A DNA stretch of 64,000 bases, from positions 372,001-436,000 of the forward strand of contig NZ_BCRM01000001.1 in the NCBI RefSeq assembly GCF_001552595.1, given 5' to 3'. Each line of letters opens with the position of its first letter. The stretch's first letter is position 1. The position numbers and the translations under genes are program-made. The notes beneath the pieces were generated by a model. It made no database searches and was not told the DNA's origin. It saw nothing but the letters and a program-made list of their open reading frames with translations. Below are positions 26,040 to 34,529 of the stretch, piece after piece. This stretch comes from Rhodococcus erythropolis NBRC 15567 (GTDB taxonomy: Bacteria; Actinomycetota; Actinomycetes; Mycobacteriales; Mycobacteriaceae).

Positions 26040-26222
26040 ATGGTTGGAACTCCGGTGATCGTGACTATCGTGTCCGTGTGTGTGGGTTTTGTGATCTTCA
26101 TGCTGGCTGCCAGTGGTGCACGCGGAAAGTGGGACCGTCGCCTCGTGATCGCGTTGTTCGTCGGCGCGGTGGTGTGCCTGACCGTCGTACCGGTATCCGT
26201 CGCGCTCAGTGCCGGAGTTTGA
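26040..26222 (+). CDS. Small membrane protein
   Basis: Sixty residues with two hydrophobic segments (about 6-26 and 36-56) separated by a basic turn (GARGKWDRR). It has an ATG start and GACAAT about 6 nt upstream, which could serve a leaderless transcript. No family is recognised, but the two-helix pattern argues for a real membrane peptide. Confidence 0.5.
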   Translation: MVGTPVIVTIVSVCVGFVIFMLAASGARGKWDRRLVIALFVGAVVCLTVVPVSVALSAGV

Positions 26223-26266
26223 AACACGGAGTGTCAAAACGCTCGAGTGCCGCTTAGTCTGAATCG

Positions 26267-27082
26267 ATGGCAGATATTCGGGTAGGTATCTCCGGGTGGA
26301 CGTATCCCGCGTGGCGCGGAGATTTCTATCCGAAAGGTCTTGCTCACCGCAAAGAATTATCTTATGCCGCAGAGAGATTGACGTCGATCGAGATCAACGG
26401 CTCGTTCTATGCCCTGCAGAAGCCGGAAAGCTACACCAAATGGCGCAGTGAAACTCCCGAAGATTTTGTGTTCGCGATCAAGGGCGGCCGGTACATCACG
26501 CACATGAAACGACTGCTCGACGCCCGTGACGGACTCGCCAACTTTTTCGCCGCCGGAACACTCGCCCTCGGTCCCAAGCTCGGACCGATCCTGTGGCAAC
26601 TACCTCCGACGCTGCAGTTCGAACCGCAGCGGTTGACCGACTTCTTCGACGGTCTTCCCCGCACCACCCAGGCTGCCGCCGATCTGGCAGCACAGCACGA
26701 CGACAAACTCACCGAAGACCGAGTGTTTGCCCAGACCGAGAGGGATGTGCCGATTCGCTACGCGGTGGAAGCGCGGCACGCCAGCTTCGAGACCGACGAA
26801 GCCGTGGACCTGATGCGCGAGCACTCCATCGGTTTTGTCGTCGCAGACACCGCCGGCAGATATCCCCGCATCACCACTCCGACTACCGATTTTGTCTACG
26901 TGCGGATGCACGGGGACAAGGAACTGTATGCGAGTGGGTACACCGACGAAGCTCTGGACAAGTGGTCCAAGCGCTTTCGGGATTGGATGGACGAAGGCCT
27001 CGACGTGTACGTCTACTTCGACAACGACATGAAAGGCTTTGCGCCGCACAACGCAATGTCCTTGTTGGAGCGGCTGCGCTGA
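26267..27082 (+). CDS. DUF72-family protein
   Basis: A 271-residue DUF72 (YecE-like) TIM-barrel protein. Diagnostic segments are the start RVGISGWTYPAWRGDFYP, the EINGSFYALQKPESYTKW block, and the YVYFDNDMKGFAPHNAMSL end. The biochemical role of the family is not established. TAGTCT (26255-26260) lies 6 nt before the ATG. It is followed 70 nt later by an unrelated hypothetical gene on the same strand. Confidence 0.88.
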   Translation: MADIRVGISGWTYPAWRGDFYPKGLAHRKELSYAAERLTSIEINGSFYALQKPESYTKWRSETPEDFVFAIKGGRYITHMKRLLDARDGLANFFAAGTLALGPKLGPILWQLPPTLQFEPQRLTDFFDGLPRTTQAAADLAAQHDDKLTEDRVFAQTERDVPIRYAVEARHASFETDEAVDLMREHSIGFVVADTAGRYPRITTPTTDFVYVRMHGDKELYASGYTDEALDKWSKRFRDWMDEGLDVYVYFDNDMKGFAPHNAMSLLERLR

Positions 27083-27152
27083 CGGATCGCCTGGCCTGTC
27101 GGTGGGATGTGGAAGGCTTCCGCATGAACGCGAGGACCGAGGAGATACCACG

Positions 27153-27662
27153 ATGACGCCAGACCAGCGGACGCCAGAACAGAGCTGGCCGACGCATTGG
27201 CCGAAGGTCGCCCGTGACATCGCTGATGCCACGGCCGACGCACTCGCCGCGGTGCGGGCGGCAAATCGTGACGGACTGCTCGTGGCTGTCGAGGAACTGC
27301 GCGGGCTCTCGTTCGAGCAGGTCAGCTCGGTTCACGCGGCGATCGTGCGCGAATTGCTCGAGGACACGCATCCGGACGGCTTGTCCAGCGAGGACGTGCA
27401 GGATGCGCTTACTGCCTGCGCCAAGTCCACAATCGTGTGGCTGCCGGATCTGGACGTGCAGGCGCTCGCTGCGGTCTACACCGGGGCGCTCGGGATTTCG
27501 GATCTGGAGGACGATTCGTTCCGCATCGGGCACGGCGCGTACCTGCGTTCGGCGGTTCTGGTCATCGGGAGTTTGTCGACCGGAGTGAAGAAAGCTCAGA
27601 GCGCGTACATCATTCGTGCAATCGACGAAATCGCACGTGCTCAGACCATCGAGATGCCCTGA
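27153..27662 (+). CDS. Conserved hypothetical protein
   Basis: A 169-residue, largely alpha-helical, acidic protein with no signal peptide or membrane segment. GGAG lies 8 nt before the ATG at 27153. Codon usage is like that of the neighbours. I do not recognise a domain. It is in a run of same-strand genes between DUF72 and a PPOX-family oxidoreductase. Confidence 0.65.
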   Translation: MTPDQRTPEQSWPTHWPKVARDIADATADALAAVRAANRDGLLVAVEELRGLSFEQVSSVHAAIVRELLEDTHPDGLSSEDVQDALTACAKSTIVWLPDLDVQALAAVYTGALGISDLEDDSFRIGHGAYLRSAVLVIGSLSTGVKKAQSAYIIRAIDEIARAQTIEMP

Positions 27663-27695
27663 GCGTCAGCTCGTAAATCGAATTAGGCTGAGGTC

Positions 27696-28151
27696 ATGTC
27701 CAAGATCGCCAGCGCAGATCGTGTTTCGTTTGCCGAACTCCTCGAGTTCATCAGGCCGCGCCATCGGGCCACGTTCGTCACGGTGAAGAAATCCGGCGAG
27801 TTGCAGATCTCTCCGGTGACGTGCGGGGTCGACGACGAGGGCCGGATCGTCATCTCCACGTACCCGGAACGGGCCAAGGCCGCGAACGTTCGCCGCACCC
27901 CGGCGGTGTCTCTGTGTATCCACTCCGACGAGTGGAACGGTCCGTACGTCCAGGTGAACGGAACCGCGGAGTTGATCGACCTCCCGGACTCGGTGGAACC
28001 GTTGGTCGACTACTACCGATCCATCGCCGGTGATCATCCCGACTGGGACGAGTACCGCGAAGCCATGCGCAAGCAGGGCAAGAGCCTGATCCGCGTCACC
28101 GTCGACTCCTGGGGCCCGATCGCAACAGGCGGGTTTCCGCCCGGACGCTGA
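27696..28151 (+). CDS. PPOX-class F420-dependent oxidoreductase
   Basis: A 151-residue split-barrel flavin/F420-binding protein (RHRATFVTVKKSGELQISPV, GRIVISTYPERAKAANVRR). The TIGR03618-like layout is typical of actinobacterial F420-dependent reductases. TAGGCT lies 6 nt before the ATG, which may indicate leaderless expression. Its end faces the HxlR regulator with 2 nt between. Confidence 0.85.
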   Translation: MSKIASADRVSFAELLEFIRPRHRATFVTVKKSGELQISPVTCGVDDEGRIVISTYPERAKAANVRRTPAVSLCIHSDEWNGPYVQVNGTAELIDLPDSVEPLVDYYRSIAGDHPDWDEYREAMRKQGKSLIRVTVDSWGPIATGGFPPGR

Positions 28152-28153
28152 CG

Positions 28154-28597
28154 CTATCGAGCAGGTGGCGAGAGTTCGACTACGTGCGCATCTCTGGCGG
28201 CCAGCGGTTCTTTGCAGTGTGCGCACACAACTTGGGCGTGCAGGATCTCACCGCAGCGATGTTCGACGACGGTAGGCGGCGGACCCGTCGTCGCAAAGGT
28301 ATCTCCCCATTCCATGAGTGCCATCAGGATCGGGTAGAGCGCCTTCCCTGATTCGGTGGCGACGTATTCGTAGCGCGGTGGATGGTCTTCGTAGCGACGC
28401 TTCGTGAGGACGTCGGCCTCGACGAGGGTGCGCAGACGCGCGGCGAGGATGTCGCGGCTCGCACCCGTGCCCGCGGCGATCTCGTCGAACCGTCGTTGCC
28501 CGAGGACGATTTCTCGGAGCACCAACAGCGACCACTTCTCGCCGACGACCTCCAAGGCGTTGGCGATGGAGCAGTTGCGTCCTTTTGTCGCCGTCAT
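28154..28597 (-). CDS. HxlR-family regulator
   Basis: A 147-residue winged-helix regulator (CSIANALEVVGEKWSLLVLREIVLGQRRFDEI). The C-terminal extension has a CGE...CAHC cysteine set that may bind metal or sense redox state. The ATG at 28597 gives the standard HxlR start, MTATKGRNC. It diverges from a hot-dog thioesterase gene; a palindrome at 28626-28642 lies between them. Confidence 0.87.
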   Translation of the reverse strand: MTATKGRNCSIANALEVVGEKWSLLVLREIVLGQRRFDEIAAGTGASRDILAARLRTLVEADVLTKRRYEDHPPRYEYVATESGKALYPILMALMEWGDTFATTGPPPTVVEHRCGEILHAQVVCAHCKEPLAARDAHVVELSPPAR

Positions 28598-28625
28598 CTC
28601 TGGGCCCCTGTTAGTTGGAAAAGTT

Positions 28626-28642
28626 AGTTGGGAATTCCAACT
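28626..28642. promoter_or_regulatory. Probable HxlR operator
   Basis: AGTTGG-GAATT-CCAACT is a perfect 6-bp inverted repeat, and an extra half site TTAGTTGG is at 28611-28618. It lies between the divergent hxlR-type and thioesterase genes. Confidence 0.6.
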
Positions 28643-28714
28643 TAGCACTTGACGTTATGTATTCGAGGGCGGAAGGTAGGTCGAGAAATCCAACGGAGCA
28701 GATGAGGGGTCGTC

Positions 28715-29119
28715 ATGACGGAATTGAATCTCGAGGCAGCAAGCGGATTTGTCAGCGCTGCCGGATTGCAACTGGACGAGGTGTCCGGCACGAAGGTCGT
28801 CGGGCACATCGATCTGTCCGAGGCGCATCACACTCCGTGGGGTGTAGTCCACGGCGGTGTCTACACGACCGCCGTCGAGTCGGCCGCGAGTATCGGAGCC
28901 AGCACTGCAGTGGCGGATCGTGGCGAATTCGCCGTCGGCGTCCACAACGGAACGGATTTCCTGCGGGCGCGTACGGGTGGGCGCGTGGACGTCGTGGCTG
29001 TGCCGATACAGCAGGGACGCGTTCAGCAGTTGTGGTCGGTGGTCATCACCGATCCGGAATCGGGCAAAGAGGTGGCGCGCGGTCAGGTGCGATTGCAGAA
29101 CGTACCGCTGCCGAAGTAG
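28715..29119 (+). CDS. PaaI-family hot-dog thioesterase
   Basis: A 134-residue hot-dog protein with the active-site block TPWGVVHGGVYTTAVESAAS and a later FLRARTGGRVDVVA strand. It probably hydrolyses an acyl-CoA thioester. The closest described activity in this family is 1,4-dihydroxy-2-naphthoyl- or phenylacetyl-type CoA hydrolysis, but the substrate is not determined here. It is divergent from HxlR and convergent with MarR. Confidence 0.87.
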   Translation: MTELNLEAASGFVSAAGLQLDEVSGTKVVGHIDLSEAHHTPWGVVHGGVYTTAVESAASIGASTAVADRGEFAVGVHNGTDFLRARTGGRVDVVAVPIQQGRVQQLWSVVITDPESGKEVARGQVRLQNVPLPK

Positions 29120-29120
29120 G

Positions 29121-29636
29121 TCAGTCCCAGATCCCCGAGTCGATGTTGCGTGAGATTCGTTTGAGCAGTGCCGTCAACTGGGCGCGTTCGTCCTCGTCGA
29201 GTCCGGTCAGTACTTGACGGTCTCGCTCGACGCGTCGGGGAAACTCTGCCTCGACCAATGCGCGACCGGCATCGGTGAGTTGAAGCAGAACCACCCGTCC
29301 GTCGTGTTCGAAACGCTGACGCTCGACAAAGCCCAGCTTGGCCAGACGGTCTGCGTGTTTTGTGGTGGCGGCGCCGCTGACCATCGTGACGGCGGTGACT
29401 TCACTCGCTCGCAGGGGACGGTCACTGCGAGCGAGTGCACTCATCACGTCGAATTCGGCGCGAGAGACCCCGCTGGACGCCAAGGCGCGATCGAGCTGGT
29501 GAAGAGACTGCGCGTTGATGCGGGCGATCCGGCCCATCACTTCGACGGGAGCGGTGTCGAACTCCGGGTAGGCGCGCTTCCATTCGCGACGGACTTTGTC
29601 GATGAAGTCGTCTTCGGATCTGTCAGTCGCACCCAT
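29121..29636 (-). CDS. MarR-family regulator
   Basis: A 171-residue MarR protein (winged helix about 65-140; LRASEVTAVTMVSGAATTKHADRLAKLG). It diverges from the FUSC-type transporter gene with a 58-nt gap that contains a perfect palindrome, so it very probably represses that transporter and itself, answering a phenolic ligand. Confidence 0.88.
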   Translation of the reverse strand: MGATDRSEDDFIDKVRREWKRAYPEFDTAPVEVMGRIARINAQSLHQLDRALASSGVSRAEFDVMSALARSDRPLRASEVTAVTMVSGAATTKHADRLAKLGFVERQRFEHDGRVVLLQLTDAGRALVEAEFPRRVERDRQVLTGLDEDERAQLTALLKRISRNIDSGIWD

Positions 29637-29662
29637 GGCCCCATCTTAGCGACAGAATTCAC

Positions 29663-29679
29663 ATTACTTCACAAGTAAT
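29663..29679. promoter_or_regulatory. Probable MarR operator
   Basis: ATTACTT-CAC-AAGTAAT is a perfect 7-bp inverted repeat between the divergent marR-type and FUSC genes. Confidence 0.65.
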
Positions 29680-29694
29680 TTACTGGTGAAATAA

Positions 29695-31128
29695 ATGTAT
29701 GCTGAGTCGGTGACCCGAACCGAAACCGCAGCCAGGACGCCCAGCCGTCTCACTCATTCGAGTGAGGCCATTGCACATACGGTCTCCGGGGCGACGTGGC
29801 GAGCGGCTTTTCGCGTCGGATCCGCCGACGCGACCATCGCCCCCGCGATCAGGGTCGGGCTCGCCACCGCCGTAGTCCTCGTGGTCGGCGGACTGCTCGG
29901 GCATCGGGAGTTGGCCGGCTTCGCGGCCTTGGGCGCGCTGTGCGCCGCGTTCGGTAGGTACGAGCCGTATCCCCGGTTGGCGGGCAAGCTGGCGATGGTC
30001 GGTGCCGCATTGGTGGTGTCCATCGCTTTCGGCAGCGCAATGGGTGTTGTGGGCGTTCCGATGTGGTTGCAGATCGGCATCCTGTCGTTGCTGGCCGGTG
30101 CGTCGTACTGCTTCATGTCGGGCTTCCGGATCACCGGACCAGGGCCCGTCATCCTCGTCTTCGCGGCGACCGGTGCAGCCGGATATGCCTCCAGTGTCGA
30201 TGATCTGGCGAGGCTGGTGACTGCCGGTGCGCTCGGAGTTGTGGTCGGTTGGGTGGCCGCGATGCTCCCAGCGCTCGTACTGCCGATGGGGCCTGCCCGT
30301 CTGGCAGTTGCTCGTGCAGTCTCCGCAGTGGGGCGTCTCGAACAGTCCGGCACAGACGCAGTGGAACCGGCGCTCGGATCGATTGCCAACGCCCGCTTGG
30401 TCATTGCGTCGAGCGGTCGGATCAAGTCGACCGTCGATCACGGACGCGAACTGGTCGCGGTGCTCGACGAAGCAGAAGCGGCAGTACAGCAATGGCAGTT
30501 GCACGGCGATGCGACTTTGATCCGGAGTATTGCTCAGCACGAGAAGGAGCTTCGGAAGCTCAAGCGCTCCAGCATGATCGAACACGACCTCGCGCCGGCG
30601 CCCACGCTTGCCGCACCCGAGGGCTATTTTCTCGAAGGATTGCGCCGACTGTATTCGCGCCCGGTGCGGATGAATGCTCTCCGCATCGTGGCGGCCTCGG
30701 CTCTGGCCGGTTGGCTCGCGGCAGGAGCCGGGTTGGAGCATCCGCTGTGGGCGTCGATGGGTGCCATCGCCGCGATGCAGGGACTGAACTACAAGCAGAC
30801 CGTCCAGCGCGGGATTCAGCGGTTGGTGGGAAATGTCGGCGGCGCCGTCGTGGCCGCTGGGCTCATCGCATTGACACTCGGCTACTGGCAAGCCGTTGCC
30901 GTGATCGTGATTCTGCAGACTGCTGCGGAGCTGCTCGTCATCAAGAACTATGCGCTGACGTCACTCGCCGTCACTCCGATGGCACTGCTTCTCATCGGTT
31001 TCAGTGCCCCGATCGGGACCGAAGCGGCAGTGGCTCGCGTCGCAGACACTCTCATCGGCGTGGTGATCGGTATCGTCGTCGCCGCTGTCACGATCAGTCG
31101 ATCGGATCGCCACCACGTCACCGTGTAA
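29695..31128 (+). CDS. FUSC-family (aromatic acid exporter-like) membrane protein
   Basis: A 477-residue protein with two sets of about five membrane segments (roughly 45-200 and 340-465) separated by a soluble region, the layout of the fusaric-acid-resistance/YccS superfamily. It is likely an efflux system for aromatic carboxylic acids. The start at ATG 29695 gives almost no leader; TTG/GTG starts a few codons later cannot be excluded. It is controlled by the divergent MarR. Confidence 0.82.
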   Translation: MYAESVTRTETAARTPSRLTHSSEAIAHTVSGATWRAAFRVGSADATIAPAIRVGLATAVVLVVGGLLGHRELAGFAALGALCAAFGRYEPYPRLAGKLAMVGAALVVSIAFGSAMGVVGVPMWLQIGILSLLAGASYCFMSGFRITGPGPVILVFAATGAAGYASSVDDLARLVTAGALGVVVGWVAAMLPALVLPMGPARLAVARAVSAVGRLEQSGTDAVEPALGSIANARLVIASSGRIKSTVDHGRELVAVLDEAEAAVQQWQLHGDATLIRSIAQHEKELRKLKRSSMIEHDLAPAPTLAAPEGYFLEGLRRLYSRPVRMNALRIVAASALAGWLAAGAGLEHPLWASMGAIAAMQGLNYKQTVQRGIQRLVGNVGGAVVAAGLIALTLGYWQAVAVIVILQTAAELLVIKNYALTSLAVTPMALLLIGFSAPIGTEAAVARVADTLIGVVIGIVVAAVTISRSDRHHVTV

Positions 31129-31172
31129 CCGGTACTGCTGTGTTTCCGGTACTGCTGTGTTTCCGGTACTGC
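31129..31172. repeat. 17-bp tandem repeat, 2.6 copies
   Basis: CCGGTACTGCTGTGTTT occurs at 31129-31145 and 31146-31162, followed by a partial third copy CCGGTACTGC (31163-31172). It fills the gap between the FUSC stop and the TetR start. Confidence 0.9.
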
Positions 31173-31186
31173 GTAGGCTCCTGCAG

Positions 31187-31786
31187 GTGGAGGACAGCAC
31201 GCCGATCGACGGCCGGAAACTGCGTTACCAGCATCGCCGTGCCGAATTGCTCGCGCAGGTAACCGCGTATGTCACGGCGAACGGCGTCGGTGAACTGTCC
31301 ATGCGGCCGTTGGCCAAGGACCTGGGGATCAGCCATGCGACACTCATCCACCATTTCGGTTCGAAGGAACAACTACTCACTGAAGTAGTCGCAACCCTGC
31401 GAGACAGCTCTTCTCTCGACATCTCTTCCGGGACCGACATCGTCGAGATGTTGACGAGTTACTGGAATGGGCGCACATCAGCGGAATCGTTGCCGAGCTT
31501 TCGGTTGATGTTCGAGATCTACGGACAGGCGTTGTTGCATCCGGAGCGGTATCGCGAGTTTCTCGATCATGTGGTGGGGGACTGGTTGGGTGGTTTGACG
31601 GAAGCGGCGCTCGCGCATGGATGTCCGCCCGATCGCGCTGATCGCTACGCGACGATCGTGTTGGCGCAGATTCGGGGGTTGACGCTCGATCTCGTGACGA
31701 CCGGTAATCGCGTCAGAATCGACGCGGCGTTTGCCGAATTCGCGGCCGCGATGGGCGCTCTGGTCAGCTCGTGGAAGGCGATCTGA
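31187..31786 (+). CDS. TetR-family regulator
   Basis: A 199-residue TetR regulator with the helix-turn-helix LSMRPLAKDLGISHATLIHHFGSKEQL. The start is set to GTG 31187; an upstream GTG lies within the tandem repeat and is not supported. It follows the FUSC gene on the same strand and may share its transcript. The ligand is unknown. Confidence 0.85.
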   Translation: MEDSTPIDGRKLRYQHRRAELLAQVTAYVTANGVGELSMRPLAKDLGISHATLIHHFGSKEQLLTEVVATLRDSSSLDISSGTDIVEMLTSYWNGRTSAESLPSFRLMFEIYGQALLHPERYREFLDHVVGDWLGGLTEAALAHGCPPDRADRYATIVLAQIRGLTLDLVTTGNRVRIDAAFAEFAAAMGALVSSWKAI

Positions 31787-31807
31787 CGGTCCGATTGCCG
31801 TGACGCT

Positions 31808-32248
31808 TCAGGCGATCTGCTCGAACAGGGACACGATGATCCCTTCCGGCCCACGCACGTAGGCCATGCGCACGCTGTTCTCGTACTCGCCGATCCCGCC
31901 GATGAGCCCGTAACCATCCGCAGCCACCGCGTCGACCGCCGCCTGGAGATCGCCCACCTCGAAAGACACGTTGCGCAGACCGATCTCGTTGGCCATCGGA
32001 GCAGGCGATCCGGGTACGTGGTCGGGCCTGACGAAGGACGAGAGCTCGAGCCGTGACCCTTCGCCCGGAGGGCGCAGCATGGCGATTTCACACTTTGCTC
32101 CAGGGATACCGCAGACGGTTTCCACGAACTCGCCCTCCACGGATCCGGTGCCCTCCACCTCGAGACCCAGAACGACGAAGAACGCCGTCGCTGATTCGAG
32201 GTCCGCGACGGTGATGCCGATGTGGTCGAAACGCTGTACGTGTGCCAT
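31808..32248 (-). CDS. VOC-family protein
   Basis: A 146-residue VOC protein (FDHIGITVADLESATAFFVVLGLEVEG at the start, VRMAYVRGPEGIIVSLFEQ at the end). The ATG at 32248 has GGAGG 8 nt upstream. It diverges from a secreted lipase gene; the long palindrome at 32340-32373 lies between. Substrate unknown. Confidence 0.86.
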   Translation of the reverse strand: MAHVQRFDHIGITVADLESATAFFVVLGLEVEGTGSVEGEFVETVCGIPGAKCEIAMLRPPGEGSRLELSSFVRPDHVPGSPAPMANEIGLRNVSFEVGDLQAAVDAVAADGYGLIGGIGEYENSVRMAYVRGPEGIIVSLFEQIA

Positions 32249-32339
32249 GGACACATCCTCCTACTGTTTCTTCGTGCCGGTTCGATACTGGGTCGGAGTC
32301 GGGGCCGGGATCTCGACATGTACGTGTCGCAAAGCTGCA

Positions 32340-32373
32340 AGATTTTGCTTGACCGATCGGTTAAACAAAATCT
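32340..32373. promoter_or_regulatory. 34-bp palindrome between the VOC and lipase genes (probable TetR operator)
   Basis: AGATTTTGCTTGACCGA and its near-perfect inverse TCGGTTAAACAAAATCT form 17-bp arms with two mismatches around the core ACCGATCGGT. The core is typical of TetR-type operators. One of the two nearby TetR proteins, or one elsewhere, should bind here. Confidence 0.6.
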
Positions 32374-32423
32374 ACGATAACGTCCAACGAGGTCGCCCAC
32401 CGCACGAACCGGAGTCGTCAGAC

Positions 32424-33587
32424 GTGAAATTCCAGTCGAAGTCGTTTGCCCGCATATCCATCGCAGCCCTCTGTGCTGCAACGATCGGCTCCGCCGTTGC
32501 TGCGCCCATCGCGTCCGCGCAGGCGCCGAGCGCGTCGCAAGCCACCGGCACTGTGGTGTCGAGTGAGCCGCTACCGAAGGATCTGTGGATTCCGGGTACC
32601 GCCGACGCCAAGCGATTCACGTACTGGACCATCGGTTCCAACGGCGGGCCCGCGCTGAGCAGTGGCGCGTACTACGTCCCGGCCGGCCCGGCACCGGAAG
32701 GTGGTTGGCCCGTCATCGCCTGGGCGCACGGCACCACCGGACTCGACGATTCCTGTGCCCCTTCGCTGGTCGGTCCCGGCCTGCCCGAACGTGACTACCC
32801 GTACCTGGGGCGCTGGCTCTCGGAGGGCTACGCCGTCGTCGCCACCGACTACGTCGGTCTGGGTACACCAGGGCTGATGCCGTACCTCGACGGAAAGGTG
32901 GAGGCGCACAGCGTAGTCGACTCGGTCAAGGCGGCCCGGGTCATCGACTCCTCCATCTCGAATCGTTGGGCAGTGGTCGGACAGTCGCAGGGCGGCGGTG
33001 CGGCCATTACGACGGCCCGCTACGCAACCGAGTACGGAGGGGATTCGCTCGACTACCGCGGTGGCGTGGGTACCGGAGTGCCGGCCAACATCGAGTTGAC
33101 CCTCCTGCCTGCCGGTCCGGGCTTCCCTCCCATCGCCCTCGGCGGCGGGTTGACGTCGTACGCGCTCTACATCCTCGCGGGCTTGCGGGAAGCGCACCCC
33201 GAGATCGACTTGAATTCCTACCTGAACGACTTGGGAAGGGAAAAGGTCGACTCGGCCGAAAAGCTCTGCGCCGCAGACCTGGACGAGGCATCCAAGGATC
33301 TGGTCCTCGGTGACATCTTCTCCCGCCCGCTCAGTCAGATCCCGAACTTCCAGGGTCTGCTGAACGATTACATGGGTGTACCGACCAGTGGATACGACCG
33401 CCCTATCTTTATCGGCCAGGGCCTGCTTGACGTGGATGTCCCTGCACCGTCTGCACTTTCGCTGGTTGCAGCGTTGGTCGCCAACGGTGAACCGGTCACG
33501 TTCAAGACCTACAACACCGATCACAGCGGCGCTTTGGTCGAATCGCAGGCCGACACGATTCCGTTCGTCGCGAACCTGTTCCGCTAG
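32424..33587 (+). CDS. Secreted lipase (LIP family)
   Basis: A 387-residue secreted alpha/beta hydrolase of the actinobacterial secretory lipase family. Signal peptide of about 33 residues (cut after ASA in PIASAQAPS). Nucleophile elbow GQSQGG, oxyanion loop AHGTTGLDDSC and C-terminal DHSG histidine are present. The GTG at 32424 precedes the lysine-containing leader. It probably hydrolyses acylglycerols or esters outside the cell. It ends at a strong bidirectional terminator. Confidence 0.88.
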   Translation: MKFQSKSFARISIAALCAATIGSAVAAPIASAQAPSASQATGTVVSSEPLPKDLWIPGTADAKRFTYWTIGSNGGPALSSGAYYVPAGPAPEGGWPVIAWAHGTTGLDDSCAPSLVGPGLPERDYPYLGRWLSEGYAVVATDYVGLGTPGLMPYLDGKVEAHSVVDSVKAARVIDSSISNRWAVVGQSQGGGAAITTARYATEYGGDSLDYRGGVGTGVPANIELTLLPAGPGFPPIALGGGLTSYALYILAGLREAHPEIDLNSYLNDLGREKVDSAEKLCAADLDEASKDLVLGDIFSRPLSQIPNFQGLLNDYMGVPTSGYDRPIFIGQGLLDVDVPAPSALSLVAALVANGEPVTFKTYNTDHSGALVESQADTIPFVANLFR

Positions 33588-33609
33588 GCATACCGAGAAT
33601 CCAGATCAT

Positions 33610-33651
33610 CCGCGGGGTCGCTGTCGCACAAGTGCGACAGCGACCCCGCGG
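33610..33651. terminator. Bidirectional hairpin terminator
   Basis: A perfect 20-bp stem (33610-33629 and 33632-33651) closes on an AA loop between the convergent lipase and TetR genes. There is no clear T-run on either side, as is common in actinobacteria. Confidence 0.75.
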
Positions 33652-33657
33652 TCATTT

Positions 33658-34383
33658 CTATGACTCTTTGATTGCGTCCAGCCGCGCCTCTAGACCGTCG
33701 AGGACACGGTCGAGTGTGTAGCGATAGTGCTCTGCCCGTGTTGCTTCCGCAGCATCCGGTGGACCGGCAAATTTCCCGATCAGTGTCTCCATCGATGAAC
33801 GGGGATCTGAGGGTCCGTAGTTGCTCAGGCGTTCCAGCATCGCGCTGTGATCGGGTGAAGGCTGTCCGCTGGGAATGCGCCTGGCGTCGTTCATGGCAAT
33901 CAGTGTGGTTGTCGAAGTGAAGGCGACGGTGTAAGCCTGAGCGGCTTCTTCCCCGAACCCGGCGGCGGTCAGTGAAGCCAATCCGGCCTCCATGAGTTCC
34001 CGGCTGCGCTGGGTGGCAACTCCGTTCATCAGCAGCCACTGTGCCGCGCCTGGACACTCGATCAAGGCCTCTCGCATCTGCAAGAGCAGATGCGTCAGCC
34101 ATTGACGCCAATCTTCTTGTGCGGATGGCACGTTCACGGTCGACACCGCACTGTCGACCACCGCAGCCGAGAGTGCGTCCCGATCTCCGACGAGTCGATA
34201 GACGACGGAGAACGACGTATCGAGTTCGCTGAGCAGCTGCCGCAGCGACCAGCCCTCGACTCCGTGCTCGCGACTGAGCCCGAGCGCCACGGTCAGCACG
34301 GCGTCCGCAGTGATCCCGGTGTTGTAACTCCGGCGGCGCTGTGATTTCGCGGCGGACTTCTTGTCAGGTGATGGCGCAGTCAT
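33658..34383 (-). CDS. TetR-family regulator
   Basis: A 241-residue TetR protein. The N-terminal region has TADAVLTVALGLSREHGVEGWSLRQLLSEL and SVVYRLVGDRDAL, the degenerate helix-turn-helix of the TetR/AcrR_C-type group. It is convergent with the lipase gene, so it could bind the palindrome upstream of that gene, but this is a guess. It diverges from the iron-type operon at 34530. Confidence 0.84.
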   Translation of the reverse strand: MTAPSPDKKSAAKSQRRRSYNTGITADAVLTVALGLSREHGVEGWSLRQLLSELDTSFSVVYRLVGDRDALSAAVVDSAVSTVNVPSAQEDWRQWLTHLLLQMREALIECPGAAQWLLMNGVATQRSRELMEAGLASLTAAGFGEEAAQAYTVAFTSTTTLIAMNDARRIPSGQPSPDHSAMLERLSNYGPSDPRSSMETLIGKFAGPPDAAEATRAEHYRYTLDRVLDGLEARLDAIKES

Positions 34384-34449
34384 GGTCCGACCGAGCTTAG
34401 CGGCGTCGGATCGGGTCGCGTAGTCGACGCAACCGATTGACGGATGAAC

Positions 34450-34468
34450 TTAGGTGAGGTTTACTTGC
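34450..34468 (+). promoter_or_regulatory. Candidate IdeR/DtxR iron box
   Basis: TTAGGTGAGGTTTACTTGC matches the iron-box consensus TTAGGTTAGGCTAACCTAA at about 13 of 19 positions, best in the left half. It lies 62 nt upstream of the substrate-binding protein start, where a repressor would block the operon promoter. Confidence 0.5.
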
Positions 34469-34529
34469 CAAATCCGAGCAGTGCTCCGATTTGTAGCGAA
34501 CCCCCGATTTTTCGAAGCTGAAGGACATT

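Noticed and set aside
29680-30891. A 403-residue minus-strand frame opposite the FUSC gene
   Set aside because: His/Arg/Gln-rich low-complexity translation without a family; the plus-strand gene has membrane-protein structure.
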